Source: Burkholderia sp. Bp9142
GTDB taxonomy: Bacteria; Pseudomonadota; Gammaproteobacteria; Burkholderiales; Burkholderiaceae
DNA length: 64,000 nucleotides
Assembly: GCF_003853415.1 (NCBI RefSeq)
Contig: NZ_QTPP01000007.1
Location: forward strand, 124,001 to 188,000
Direction: 5' to 3'
The position numbers and the translations under genes were made by a program. Shown one piece after another: positions 29,713 through 37,829 of this stretch (the first letter of the stretch is position 1; every line of letters starts with the position of its first letter). The notes under the pieces were generated by a model, which did not search any database, had not been told where the DNA came from, and saw only the letters and a list, made by a program, of their open reading frames with translations.

Positions 29713-31494
29713 TTGGAAACCCAGAACACTCTTCGCAAACCGATGGACGGCACCGGCACGTCGCCGGTCACGGTCCTCAAGCGCCTGTGGCCGTATATCC
29801 GGCCGCTCATCGGCATCGTGCTGCTCGCCGTGATGACGATGGGCGTCGTCGCGGCCACGGAAGCCGGGATTCCTGCGCTGCTCAAGCCGCTGCTCGACCA
29901 CGGCTTCGGCTCGCACGGCAGCGACCGCGCGAAATGGTACGTGCCGATCGCGGTGATCGGCCTCGCGCTCGTGCGCGGCGTGTCGCAGTACACGTCCAAC
30001 TACCTGCTCAACTACGTGTCGAACCGCATCCTGCTGCAGCTGCGGCTCGAGATGTTCCAGCGGATGCTCCACACGGGCGCGTCGTTCTTCCAGCGCGAGA
30101 CCGCGAGCACCGTGATCAACGCGATCGTGTTCGAGGTCAACCAGATCCTGTCGGTGCTCACGGGCGTGATGGTCACGCTCGTGCGCGACTCGCTGACCGT
30201 CGTGTTCCTGCTCGGCTACCTGTTCTACCTGAACTGGCGGCTCACGCTGATCGTCGCGGTGATCCTGCCGGGCATCGGCTGGCTCGTCAGCAAGATCAGC
30301 CGCCGCCTGCGCCGCCTGAACCGCGAGCACCAGACGCTGACGAACGAGCTGTCGTACATCGTCGAGGAGACGGTCGGCGGCTACAAGGTCGTCAAGGTGC
30401 ACAACGGCGAGGCGTACGAGATGGACCGCTTCACGACGATGAGCAAGCGCCTGCGCGGCTACGCGATGCGCATGACGATCTCGGGCGGGCTCGCGCAGCC
30501 GCTCACGCAGTTCCTCGCGTCGATCGCGCTCGCGGTCGTGATCACGATCGCGGTCGTGCAGTCGTCCAACGACCAGACGACGGTCGGCGGCTTCGTCGCA
30601 TTCGTCACGTCGATGCTGCTGGTGATTTCGCCGCTCAAGCACCTGATCGACGTCAACCAGCCGCTGCAGCGCGGGATGACGGCCGCCGAACTGATCTTCG
30701 GGCTGATCGACGAGCCGGCCGAGCCGCAGGGCGGCGGCCGCGCGCTGCCGCACGCGCGCGGCGAGATCGAATTCCGCGACGTGTCGTTCGACTACGGCGC
30801 ATCCGAGCGGCCGACGCTCGACCGCATTTCGTTCAAGGTCGCGCCGGGCGAGATGATCGCGCTCGCGGGGCCGTCGGGCAGCGGCAAGACGACCCTCGTG
30901 AACCTCCTGCCGCGCTTCTTCGATCCGACGGGCGGCGCGATCCTGGTCGACGGCGTGCCGGTGGCCGACTACGACATCCACGCGCTGCGCGGCCAGATGG
31001 CGATGGTCAGCCAGGACGTCGTGCTGTTCAACGACACGATCGCCGCGAACGTCGCGTACGGCCAGACGCCCGATCGCGCACGCGTGCAGGCGGCGCTCGA
31101 GGCCGCGAACCTCGCCGACGCGGTCGCCGCGATGCCAGACGGGCTCGACACGCTGGTCGGCGGCAACGGGATGCGTCTGTCGGGCGGCCAGCGGCAGCGG
31201 CTCGCGATCGCGCGCGCGATCTACAAGGACGCGCCGATCCTGATCCTCGACGAGGCGACCTCCGCGCTCGATTCGGAATCCGAGCGCCACGTGCAGGCCG
31301 CGCTCGAGCGGCTGATGGAAGGGCGCACGACGCTCGTGATCGCGCACCGGCTGTCGACGATCGAGCGTGCGGACCGGATCCTCGTGCTCGAGGCCGGCAA
31401 GATCGTCGAAACGGGCAGCCACGACGAACTGCTGCGCCATGGCGGACTGTACGCGCACCTGCACCGGATCCAGTACCAGCAGCAGGCGGCGTGA
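29713..31494 (+). CDS. msbA: Lipid A-core flippase, ABC exporter
   Basis: Flips lipid A-core across the inner membrane. The 593-residue half-transporter has six membrane helices (about residues 25-330) including the family segment [20 protein letters not shown]. The ATPase domain has Walker [11 protein letters not shown], signature [15 protein letters not shown], Walker [13 protein letters not shown] and the H-loop IAHRLST. I chose TTG 29713 because AGAAGGA lies six bases upstream. ATG 29743 lacks a ribosome site and ATG 29674 lies before that site. The LPS gene context supports MsbA over other ABC exporters. Confidence 0.93.
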   Translation: METQNTLRKPMDGTGTSPVTVLKRLWPYIRPLIGIVLLAVMTMGVVAATEAGIPALLKPLLDHGFGSHGSDRAKWYVPIAVIGLALVRGVSQYTSNYLLNYVSNRILLQLRLEMFQRMLHTGASFFQRETASTVINAIVFEVNQILSVLTGVMVTLVRDSLTVVFLLGYLFYLNWRLTLIVAVILPGIGWLVSKISRRLRRLNREHQTLTNELSYIVEETVGGYKVVKVHNGEAYEMDRFTTMSKRLRGYAMRMTISGGLAQPLTQFLASIALAVVITIAVVQSSNDQTTVGGFVAFVTSMLLVISPLKHLIDVNQPLQRGMTAAELIFGLIDEPAEPQGGGRALPHARGEIEFRDVSFDYGASERPTLDRISFKVAPGEMIALAGPSGSGKTTLVNLLPRFFDPTGGAILVDGVPVADYDIHALRGQMAMVSQDVVLFNDTIAANVAYGQTPDRARVQAALEAANLADAVAAMPDGLDTLVGGNGMRLSGGQRQRLAIARAIYKDAPILILDEATSALDSESERHVQAALERLMEGRTTLVIAHRLSTIERADRILVLEAGKIVETGSHDELLRHGGLYAHLHRIQYQQQAA

Positions 31495-31577
31495 CGGCGG
31501 GTCGTGCGGGTGTGCTAGTCTTGACCGGGCAGGTCCAGTTGTTTCCGATTCGACGTGACGACACGGAGGAAAGAACG

Positions 31578-31970
31578 ATGAGGAAGATGCACGGGATGAT
31601 GCTGGCCGCGCTGATCGCGGCGGGTGTCGCGGCACCTGCCGCGATGGCGCAGGGGCACGGCAACGACGACAACCACGGCAATCACGGTGACCGCGGCATG
31701 CAGCGCGGCCACGGCCCGAAGCACATGCCGCCCGGCCAGGCGATGCATCGCGACGACGACGTACCGTCGCGCTGGGCCGATCAGCCGCGTCGCGACTGGC
31801 ACAAGGGCGACCGGCTCCCGAACGAATTCCGCGATCGCCAGTACGTGGTCGACGACTGGCGCGGCTATCACCTGAGCCCGCCGCCGCGCGGCTATCACTG
31901 GATCGGCGTCGGCGGCGACTATCTGCTCGTGCAGATCGGCTCGGGCATCGTGCTGCGGGTCGGCCCGTAG
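31578..31970 (+). CDS. RcnB-family periplasmic protein
   Basis: A 130-residue exported protein with signal peptide MLAALIAAGVAAPAAMAQ, a His/Asp/Gly-rich segment that could bind metal, and the C-terminal RcnB pattern YVVDDWRGYHLSPPPRGYHWIGVGGDYLLVQIGSGIVL. RcnB in E. coli modulates nickel/cobalt export; no rcnA or other metal exporter is next to this copy, so its role is open. GGAGGA lies before the ATG. Confidence 0.85.
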   Translation: MRKMHGMMLAALIAAGVAAPAAMAQGHGNDDNHGNHGDRGMQRGHGPKHMPPGQAMHRDDDVPSRWADQPRRDWHKGDRLPNEFRDRQYVVDDWRGYHLSPPPRGYHWIGVGGDYLLVQIGSGIVLRVGP

Positions 31971-31997
31971 CGTTTCCCGCCGATCATCGATTCATCC

Positions 31998-32026
31998 GGC
32001 TGCCGGGGCCGTGCGTCCCGGCAGCC
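31998..32026. terminator. Hairpin terminator between the convergent RcnB-like and FUSC genes
   Basis: A perfect 10-bp stem GGCTGCCGGG/CCCGGCAGCC has a nine-base loop. It abuts the FUSC stop on the other strand. No strong U-tract on either side. Confidence 0.55.
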
Positions 32027-32029
32027 GCG

Positions 32030-32602
32030 TCACTTCTTGTGGTCCGCCGCCCGGCGGAACCAGCGCCGCTCGATCCGCGACATCGCCCAGCACACGGCCA
32101 GCGCGCAGACGGTGCCGAGCGCAACTTCCCCGAGCCGCATCAGCGGAATGTCCCATAGCGGGCCGTTGCCCGGAAACAGCAGCACGATCGTCGCGGTCAC
32201 GCCGCCGAGCCGTGCCGCGCTGCCGACGTTCAGGCACCAGCAGCCGACGATCGTGATCGCGACCGCAAGCGCATAGGCGACGAGGCGGTCGCCGCCGAGC
32301 GCTGCGCCCGCGAAGCCGACCAGGCCGCCGATCATCGCGCCGATGAACTGGTCGCGCGACAGCGACATCGTGTCCGAATAGTTGTGCTGCGTGACGGCGA
32401 TCGCGGTGATCGCCGCCCACACCGCCTGCTCGGTGTGCAGCGCACGGCCGATCGCGTACGCGAGGCACGCGCCGCAGACGGCCTGCAGCGCCATCAACGT
32501 GCCTTGCGTGAGCCGTTCACCGAAGGTCAGCCCCTTGAACAGATCGAAGATCGACTGCTGGATCTGCTGGCGGGCCTCGTTGAGTGTCCTGATCGTATCC
32601 AT
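32030..32602 (-). CDS. FUSC-family membrane protein, short form
   Basis: A 190-residue inner-membrane protein with about six hydrophobic segments, resembling the N-terminal half of FUSC/aromatic-acid-exporter proteins (ALQAVCGACLAYAIGRALHTEQAVWAAITAIAVTQHNYSDTM). Full exporters such as AaeB or YccS have two such halves plus a cytoplasmic domain; here only one membrane unit is present, so it may dimerise. Substrate unknown. It lies 36 bp downstream of the MFS gene on the same strand. Confidence 0.75.
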   Translation of the reverse strand: MDTIRTLNEARQQIQQSIFDLFKGLTFGERLTQGTLMALQAVCGACLAYAIGRALHTEQAVWAAITAIAVTQHNYSDTMSLSRDQFIGAMIGGLVGFAGAALGGDRLVAYALAVAITIVGCWCLNVGSAARLGGVTATIVLLFPGNGPLWDIPLMRLGEVALGTVCALAVCWAMSRIERRWFRRAADHKK

Positions 32603-32638
32603 CGTGTCGGGCCTGGAATCGGGTGCGGTGCGAGCGCG

Positions 32639-33898
32639 TCAGTGCGCCTGTTCGGACGATGCGGCGGCCGGCTCGCCGGTGGTCGCATCGCCGTTTTCGA
32701 CGCGCGTCTCGGGCATCGCGAGCCAGACCAGCAGCGCCGCGAGCGCGCCGGCCGCGGCGAGCCCGAAGAAGCTGATCGCGTTGCCGAAGTGATCGGCGAC
32801 ATAGCCGGCCACGGCCGTGCTGAGTGTCGCGCCGATCCCGGCCGCGAGCCCGAACAGCCCGATGCACAGGTTGTAGCGGCCCTTGCCGCCCGCGACGTCA
32901 GCCGCGATCAGCGGCAGCATCACGCCGAACACGGCCGCGCTGATGCCGTCGAGCATCTGCACCGGTACCAGCAGGTACGGGCTGCTCACGCCGGCGAACA
33001 GCAGCGCGCGCACCGGCAGCGCGGAGAAGCCGAGCAGCAGGATCGGCCGGCGTCCCCAGCGTTGCGCGGAGCGGCCGACCCACGGCGACAGCATCGCGAC
33101 GATGGCCTGCGGCACGATGATGCACGCGGCGATCACGAGCTGCACGTTCTCGCCCATCCCGGCCGTCACTTCGCCCGCCGCGAGGTTGAGCATCGCCGCG
33201 TTCGACAGGTGGAACAACACCACGCATGCCGCGAAGATCAGCATCCGGCGATCGCGCAGCAGCTCGAGCAGCGTCTCGCGCTCCTCGCCTTCGTCGTGAT
33301 CGTCGGGCGTCGACGCATGCGGGATCACCTCGTGCGTCGGCTGGATCATCGCGAGCGCGAACAGCGCGGGCAACGCCAGCACCGCGGTCAGCCAGAACAC
33401 CGCGCGCGCGGAGAAATACTCGCCGGTGAGCCCCATCAGGCCCGCCGCGACCGCGCTGCCGATCGACGCCCAGCGCGCATTGCGGCCGAGCCGGTCGCCG
33501 AGGTCGGCGCGGCCGACCAGCGAGAACGAGATCGCGGCCATCGCCGGCACGAGCATGCAGCTCGCGAAGCCGTGGAACACTTCGGCCGCGATCACCGGCA
33601 CGATCGTCGGGCTCGACGCGAGCAGCACCGCGGACAGGATGATGGCCGCGATCGCCCATGCGGCCGCGCCTTTCTTGTTCTTCAGCGCGTCGACGGCGGC
33701 GCCGCCCGGCACCTGGCTGACCATCGCGCTGATCGTGCCGATCGACAGCACCATGCCGATCTCGCCCTGCGTCCATTTGTGCGACGCGAGGTAGGACGCG
33801 ATGAACGGACCGAACCCGGTTTGAACGTTTGCAACGAAAAAGTTGAGCCAGTCGAGGGCCCGGAGACTGCGAACGCTGACGGAATGCTTGATCGTCAT
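32639..33898 (-). CDS. Major facilitator superfamily transporter
   Basis: A 419-residue transporter with about twelve membrane helices and a charged central loop (DDHDEGEERETLLELL) between halves. Recognisable segments: RALDWLNFFVANVQTGFGPF, VPGGAAVDALKNKKGAAAWA and WVGRSAQRWGRRPILLLGF, the MFS loop 8-9 motif. Substrate unknown. Its ATG overlaps the stop codon of the upstream PRC-barrel lipoprotein by ATGA, so the two are translated together. Confidence 0.9.
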   Translation of the reverse strand: MTIKHSVSVRSLRALDWLNFFVANVQTGFGPFIASYLASHKWTQGEIGMVLSIGTISAMVSQVPGGAAVDALKNKKGAAAWAIAAIILSAVLLASSPTIVPVIAAEVFHGFASCMLVPAMAAISFSLVGRADLGDRLGRNARWASIGSAVAAGLMGLTGEYFSARAVFWLTAVLALPALFALAMIQPTHEVIPHASTPDDHDEGEERETLLELLRDRRMLIFAACVVLFHLSNAAMLNLAAGEVTAGMGENVQLVIAACIIVPQAIVAMLSPWVGRSAQRWGRRPILLLGFSALPVRALLFAGVSSPYLLVPVQMLDGISAAVFGVMLPLIAADVAGGKGRYNLCIGLFGLAAGIGATLSTAVAGYVADHFGNAISFFGLAAAGALAALLVWLAMPETRVENGDATTGEPAAASSEQAH

Positions 33899-34860
33899 CG
33901 GGCGGCACTCGCAGACGAAGCCGGCGCGGCGGCAGTGGCCGGCGGCGAGACCGCGACGATCGGCTTGTCGGCCGCGTAGGGCGGCGACGCCTTGATCTGC
34001 GCATCGTTCAGGTCGAGTTGCGGACGCAGCGCCTTGTCGCGCGTGACGAAGCGCAGCGCGCCCCAACTCGCGGCGATCGAGCGGCGGTCGGTGTTCACGA
34101 GCCCGCCGAGATCGAGCACGACGGCTTGTGGCTGCGCGGCGCGATCGATCAGCACGTCGACGACGCGCCCGATCTTCGTGCCGTTCGGGCGCTCGACGTC
34201 GCTGTCGAGCATCGGCAGCCGCGTGGCGGGCGACGCCGCGGCCGACCCCGACAGCGGCACGGCCTTGGGCCGCGCGGCAGGCGGCAGGTCGCCCGACGGC
34301 ACGTCGAGCACGATCGGCTCCTGCTTGCCGCCCGGCGTGAAGCGGAACACGCTCCACGGGAAGATGACCTTGCGGTCGCCGACGCCCATGAAGCCCTGCA
34401 GGTTGACGATCATCTCGCGCGGCTTGCCGCTTGCGTCGGCCACCATGTCGACCGCGCGGCCGATCACCTTGCCGTTGCGGCGCGCGACTTCGCTGTCGAG
34501 CAGCGCATGGATCTGGGTGCGCTCGAGCGTGCGGGTCGCGACGAGCGGGGCCGGCGGCGGAGGCGGCGGCGGAGGCGATTCGGGGCGCTGCACCGGCTTC
34601 GGCCGTGTCACCTCGCGGTGCGGCTTTTTCGGCGCTTCCGGTTCCTCCGGCTGCACGAGCGGCGGCACGGGCGGCATCGTCAGCGGTTCGCCGGCGGTTT
34701 CCTCGACGGGCTCGACGAGCGCCTCGCTGATCGGTGCGGGCGGATTCTGGGTCGGCAGCAGCCCGCAGCCGGACAGCAGCGCGGCGGCTGCGAGAACGAG
34801 GAAGACCGTCGAGGACGGGAACGACATGCGGGATGCGGGAAACGGAAGTCCGCCGCTCAT
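33895..34860 (-). CDS. Proline-rich lipoprotein with two PRC-barrel-like domains
   Basis: A 321-residue predicted lipoprotein. The signal ends in LLSGCGLLPT, followed by a Pro/Glu-rich stretch and an eight-proline run. Two PRC-barrel-like repeats follow: DSEVARRNGKVIGRAVDMVADASGKP... and DSDVERPNGTKIGRVVDVLIDRAAQP.... PRC barrels usually sit on cytoplasmic proteins such as RimM, so an exported pair is unusual. ATG 34860 has GGAG nine bases upstream; ATG 34827 is an alternative without one. Coupled to the MFS gene. Confidence 0.8.
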   Translation of the reverse strand: MSGGLPFPASRMSFPSSTVFLVLAAAALLSGCGLLPTQNPPAPISEALVEPVEETAGEPLTMPPVPPLVQPEEPEAPKKPHREVTRPKPVQRPESPPPPPPPPAPLVATRTLERTQIHALLDSEVARRNGKVIGRAVDMVADASGKPREMIVNLQGFMGVGDRKVIFPWSVFRFTPGGKQEPIVLDVPSGDLPPAARPKAVPLSGSAAASPATRLPMLDSDVERPNGTKIGRVVDVLIDRAAQPQAVVLDLGGLVNTDRRSIAASWGALRFVTRDKALRPQLDLNDAQIKASPPYAADKPIVAVSPPATAAAPASSASAAR

Positions 34861-35118
34861 TGACACTCACTCCATGGGTCGGGGGCGGGCCCGGAGGCTC
34901 GCGGCTGGCGATGGATGGCGGGTGCGGGCGGCGCACCACGCGAGGTGAGAGTTTAACGTGTCTTCCTTTCAGGACCGATTTCCGCGGAGGGGTCGGGAGC
35001 GGGATGGCGGGGAAAGTGCGGCGATCGGTCGCGGGGCGGGCGACATCGGGTGCCGCAACGCGCGCGGCGCCCGACCGTCGACGACGGGACGGACGCCGCA
35101 CGGGTGGCCGGCGTGGCG

Positions 35119-36231
35119 TTACTTGGCCAGCGCGCCGAGCGTCGTCGTCACCGGAGCGAGCAGGCCGCCGCCGGTCTTCGACAGCGCGCCGGTGCCGCTG
35201 CCGCTGCCGCCCGTCAGGCCGCCGACCGCCGACGTGAGCGCGCCTGCCGGGTTGCTGCCGCCCGTCGTGCCGCCGAGCGCACCCGTCGACAGGAGCCCCG
35301 TCACCGGTGCGAGCGGATTCGTCGCGGCGCCGCCGCCGCCGAGCAGCGCCGTGCCCGCGGTCGCGACCGTGTTGCCGGTCGCGGTCACGACGTTGCCGAC
35401 GCCGGTCGTGACCGGATTGCCGCCGGTCTTCGCGAGCGTCGTGCCGGCGTTCGCGACGCCGTTGCCGACGGTCGTCACGAGGTTCGTCAGCGGCGCGCCG
35501 AGCGGCGTGCTCGCCGCGACCGTCTGCGTGACCGAACCGACCGTCGTCGTGATCGGCGTGATCGCCGAGCTGGCCGCGCCCGTCACCTGGGCGACCGGGC
35601 CGGTCGACAGTTGCGTGCCGAGCGTCGCACCGGCGCCCGCGATCGTGTTGCCGAGCGATGTCACGGCGCCGCCGACGGGCGACGTGACGGGCGCGAGCGG
35701 CGCCAGCGCCGAACCGCTGGCGCCGAGGCTCGACACGACCTCGCCTGTCGCGGCGACGGCCTGGCCGAGATTCGTGACCACGCCCCCCGTGCTCGCGACC
35801 GTCGTGCCGACCGGATTCGACGTCGCGCCGAGCTGGCCGAGGCCCGAGCCGAGGCCGGTGCCGAGCGTCGTGACGGCCGCGCCGACATCCTGCACGACTG
35901 CGCCGAGCCCCTGTGTCGTCGCGGGGTTCGTGCCGGGCAGCGACTGCGCCGCGATCGTCGTGCCGACGCCCGATATGGCGCCGCCGCCGGCCGTCACGAT
36001 GTTGCTCGACGCAGCCGTTGTCTGACCGACGCCATTGGCCGATGTGCCGTCGGCGCCGTTGCCGGTGCCGACGGTCGACGCCGTCGTGTCGCCGGACCCC
36101 GATCCGGAGCCGCCGGTGCCCTGGCTCAGCGTGCCCGAGCCGCCGCACGCGGACAGCGACAGCAGCGCCGCAACGCCTGCCGCGATCATGATCATTCGGA
36201 GTCCTGCCTGATGAATGGTGGGCGTGTTCAT
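35119..36231 (-). CDS. Glycine-heptad repeat lipoprotein of unknown function
   Basis: A 370-residue predicted lipoprotein: signal AAGVAALLSLSACGGSG, then a Gly/Ser/Thr-rich spacer and a long low-charge region. Much of it follows a seven-residue pattern starting with Gly and with hydrophobics at positions 4 and 7, for example GTTVAST, GGVVTNL, GQAVAAT, GEVVSSL, GNTVATA. Lys and Arg are nearly absent. Databases sometimes label similar Burkholderia proteins collagen-like, but there is no Gly-x-y triplet. Probably surface or periplasmic. No neighbour reveals its job. Confidence 0.75.
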   Translation of the reverse strand: MNTPTIHQAGLRMIMIAAGVAALLSLSACGGSGTLSQGTGGSGSGSGDTTASTVGTGNGADGTSANGVGQTTAASSNIVTAGGGAISGVGTTIAAQSLPGTNPATTQGLGAVVQDVGAAVTTLGTGLGSGLGQLGATSNPVGTTVASTGGVVTNLGQAVAATGEVVSSLGASGSALAPLAPVTSPVGGAVTSLGNTIAGAGATLGTQLSTGPVAQVTGAASSAITPITTTVGSVTQTVAASTPLGAPLTNLVTTVGNGVANAGTTLAKTGGNPVTTGVGNVVTATGNTVATAGTALLGGGGAATNPLAPVTGLLSTGALGGTTGGSNPAGALTSAVGGLTGGSGSGTGALSKTGGGLLAPVTTTLGALAK

Positions 36232-36541
36232 GTCGTCCTCGTCTCGATTATGGAAATGGATCAGGCGGCCTTCGTGTGCGCCGACGTGTCGTCGCTGCGG
36301 AAGTGAAGCGGCGGGCGCGTCGTTGTCGTCTCCCTGATTGACCTGTCGCCGTGTCGCGTCTTCGCCTGAGTCGGAACCCGGAAGCGCATGCAGGACGAAT
36401 CGTTTGCATTCTTTCGTCTTGCTTGCCGATCGTGCCGGAAATCACCGGATTCGTGCGATCAGAGTAGGTCCGTCGACGCGAGACGTCTTTTAATGATCGT
36501 TAAATTGAAGTAAGCGTCCGATTCACGGCCGGAGTTGGGGT

Positions 36542-36574
36542 AATCACGATCGACGCGATGCGCGTCGTGTGATT
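36542..36574. repeat. Nested inverted repeat
   Basis: Outer arms AATCAC/GTGATT enclose inner arms CGACGCG/CGCGTCG around ATG, with only a few unpaired bases between. It could be a hairpin in the lipoprotein leader or an operator. Confidence 0.5.
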
Positions 36575-36627
36575 GGTGCGGAAGGGAAGGCGGAAGGGCG
36601 GGGGCGTGCAGGGGGCCGGCGGCGTCT

Positions 36628-36656
36628 GCCTGGCCCGCCATCACGGCGGGCCAGGC
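36628..36656 (-). terminator. Hairpin after the yggL-like gene
   Basis: A perfect 12-bp stem GCCTGGCCCGCC/GGCGGGCCAGGC with an ATCAC loop lies 36 bp past the stop. It lacks a U-tract. Confidence 0.55.
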
Positions 36657-36691
36657 GCGGGTGCTGCCCGAGGGGCGGAGCAGTCCGAGCG

Positions 36692-37027
36692 TCAGGCGTC
36701 CGGATACCACGCGTCGCTGAATTCGCTGACCTCGACGTCGGTCAGTTCCGGACGGGCGGCGAGCCATGCGCGCACGTTCTCGCGGTCGGCATCGGTCGTC
36801 GTGCCGCGCGGCGCGCCGGAGATCACGTACGCGCCGATCCCTTCGTCGGCGGACGCGACGGTCAGCAGCCCGTTCGCTTCGACGAAATCGATGAACGCAT
36901 CGATCAGCTGGCCGCGCTCGAGGTCGGACAGTTCGCCGCGGTAGTGCGCGGTCGCGTTGAACGCGAGTTCCTGGAACTCGGCGATGTGGAGTTTCTTGCG
37001 CTGGCGGCGGTTGTGGCGTTGGCTCAT
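36692..37027 (-). CDS. yggL: YggL-family 50S ribosome-binding protein
   Basis: A 111-residue protein of the YggL (formerly DUF469) family. The basic N-terminus RQRKKLHIAEFQELAF is the family hallmark, followed by an acidic region (DAFIDFVEANGLLTV) and a C-terminal half with WLAARPELTDVEVSEFSDAWY. E. coli YggL binds the large ribosomal subunit. Single gene with its own downstream hairpin. Confidence 0.88.
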   Translation of the reverse strand: MSQRHNRRQRKKLHIAEFQELAFNATAHYRGELSDLERGQLIDAFIDFVEANGLLTVASADEGIGAYVISGAPRGTTTDADRENVRAWLAARPELTDVEVSEFSDAWYPDA

Positions 37028-37508
37028 GGTGTGTGACGAGTGAATGAGAGGTGGGACAGGATAGCGCGGCGGCGGGTGCGGGCACGATGTCGACGTGCCG
37101 CGCGGCCCGGGCCCGCGCGAAAAAGTGATGCGTTGCGCCGTCGCGATATCGGGTTGTCGCGCGGTCGATCAGGAAACCGTTGTTAAACAATGGATCGACT
37201 TGGCTTTCGCGGTGCGGCTTGGCCCGGCGGCTGATTGCACGCATGACCGAATGATACAGGGATGGCGAGCCTCTTCGGCTTTGCCGAGGTCGGCGACTAG
37301 TCGAACAACAACGAGGGCCGTAGGTTGGACGAATCGCCATGCGTGCAATGGGCGTGTCGATCTCACGCCGGGAGATCTGGTTTTCCGGGTCCCGGTCGAT
37401 AAGATTCAGACGCGCATCGAACATCTCCTCCTTGGCATCAGACTTGACCGCGCTCGTCGGCTTTCCCCGTTTTGAGCGGCGGGATACGAACAAACGAATC
37501 GGCGAAAT
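37028..37508. other. Gene-poor, lower-GC region downstream of tRNA-fMet
   Basis: About 480 bp with no recognisable gene; the short open frames do not resemble proteins and the base composition is visibly less GC-rich than neighbours. It lies directly past the 3' end and terminator of the tRNA gene, a common place for integrated-element remnants. No direct copy of the tRNA 3' end was seen here. Confidence 0.5.
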
Positions 37509-37542
37509 GCAAAAAGCCCGCTTGCTGTCGCAAAGCGGGCTT
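37509..37542 (-). terminator. Intrinsic terminator of the tRNA-fMet gene
   Basis: Read on the minus strand, GCCCGCTT and AAGCGGGC form a stem around an eight-base loop and are followed by TTTTT. It lies a few bases after the tRNA CCA end. Confidence 0.9.
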
Positions 37543-37548
37543 CGATAT

Positions 37549-37625
37549 TGGTTGCGGGGATAGGATTTGAACCTATGACCTTCGGGTTATGAGCCCGACG
37601 AGCTGCCAGACTGCTCCACCCCGCG
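37549..37625 (-). tRNA. Initiator tRNA-Met (CAT anticodon)
   Basis: A 77-nt tRNA with encoded CCA. The acceptor stem starts CGCGGGG and ends CCCCGCA, leaving the C1-A72 mismatch that marks the bacterial initiator. The anticodon stem-loop is TCGGGCTCATAACCCGA, with the three GC pairs required for P-site entry, and the T arm has GGTTCAAATCC. It is close to E. coli tRNA-fMet throughout. It has its own promoter and terminator. Confidence 0.97.
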
Positions 37626-37631
37626 GCGCGA

Positions 37632-37660
37632 ATTGTACTGGCACTGCTGCGGTGCGTCAA
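37632..37660 (-). promoter_or_regulatory. Sigma-70 promoter of tRNA-fMet
   Basis: On the minus strand, TTGACG (37655-37660) and TACAAT (37632-37637) are separated by 17 bp and end seven bases before the mature tRNA. Near-consensus. Confidence 0.85.
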
Positions 37661-37793
37661 ACGGTCAGTGAGCCACGTTGAACTCAAGCGACCGTGCTTC
37701 GCCCGCCAAGGGGTGTTCGCTTACGTTGATCGAGCCTTCGAAGATCGGCGCGATGACTGATATTTTTGCGCGACGCCCGCGGCAAGGGTTGGC

Positions 37794-37819
37794 GGCGATC
37801 TCCCTGTTCGGAGATCGCC
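37794..37819 (-). terminator. Hairpin after rng
   Basis: A perfect 10-bp stem GGCGATCTCC/GGAGATCGCC with loop CTGTTC lies 10 bp past the rng stop. No U-tract follows, so it may act as an RNA end or stabiliser. Confidence 0.5.
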
Positions 37820-37829
37820 ACGGATTACC

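Larger units (their letters stand above)
36232..36691. other. 460-bp intergenic region with two strong hairpins
   Basis: No gene is seen. It contains an AT-rich patch (TTTTAATGATCGTTAAATTG, near 36488-36510), a large hairpin at 36542-36574 and a terminator-like hairpin at 36628-36656. It is the likely promoter region of the heptad-repeat lipoprotein. Confidence 0.6.

Noticed and set aside
29698..31635. Long minus-strand frame opposite msbA
   Set aside because: Arg/His/Asp-rich antisense shadow; MsbA motifs are all on the plus strand.
35119..36231. Collagen-like triple-helix protein
   Set aside because: No sustained Gly-x-y triplets; the visible period is seven residues.
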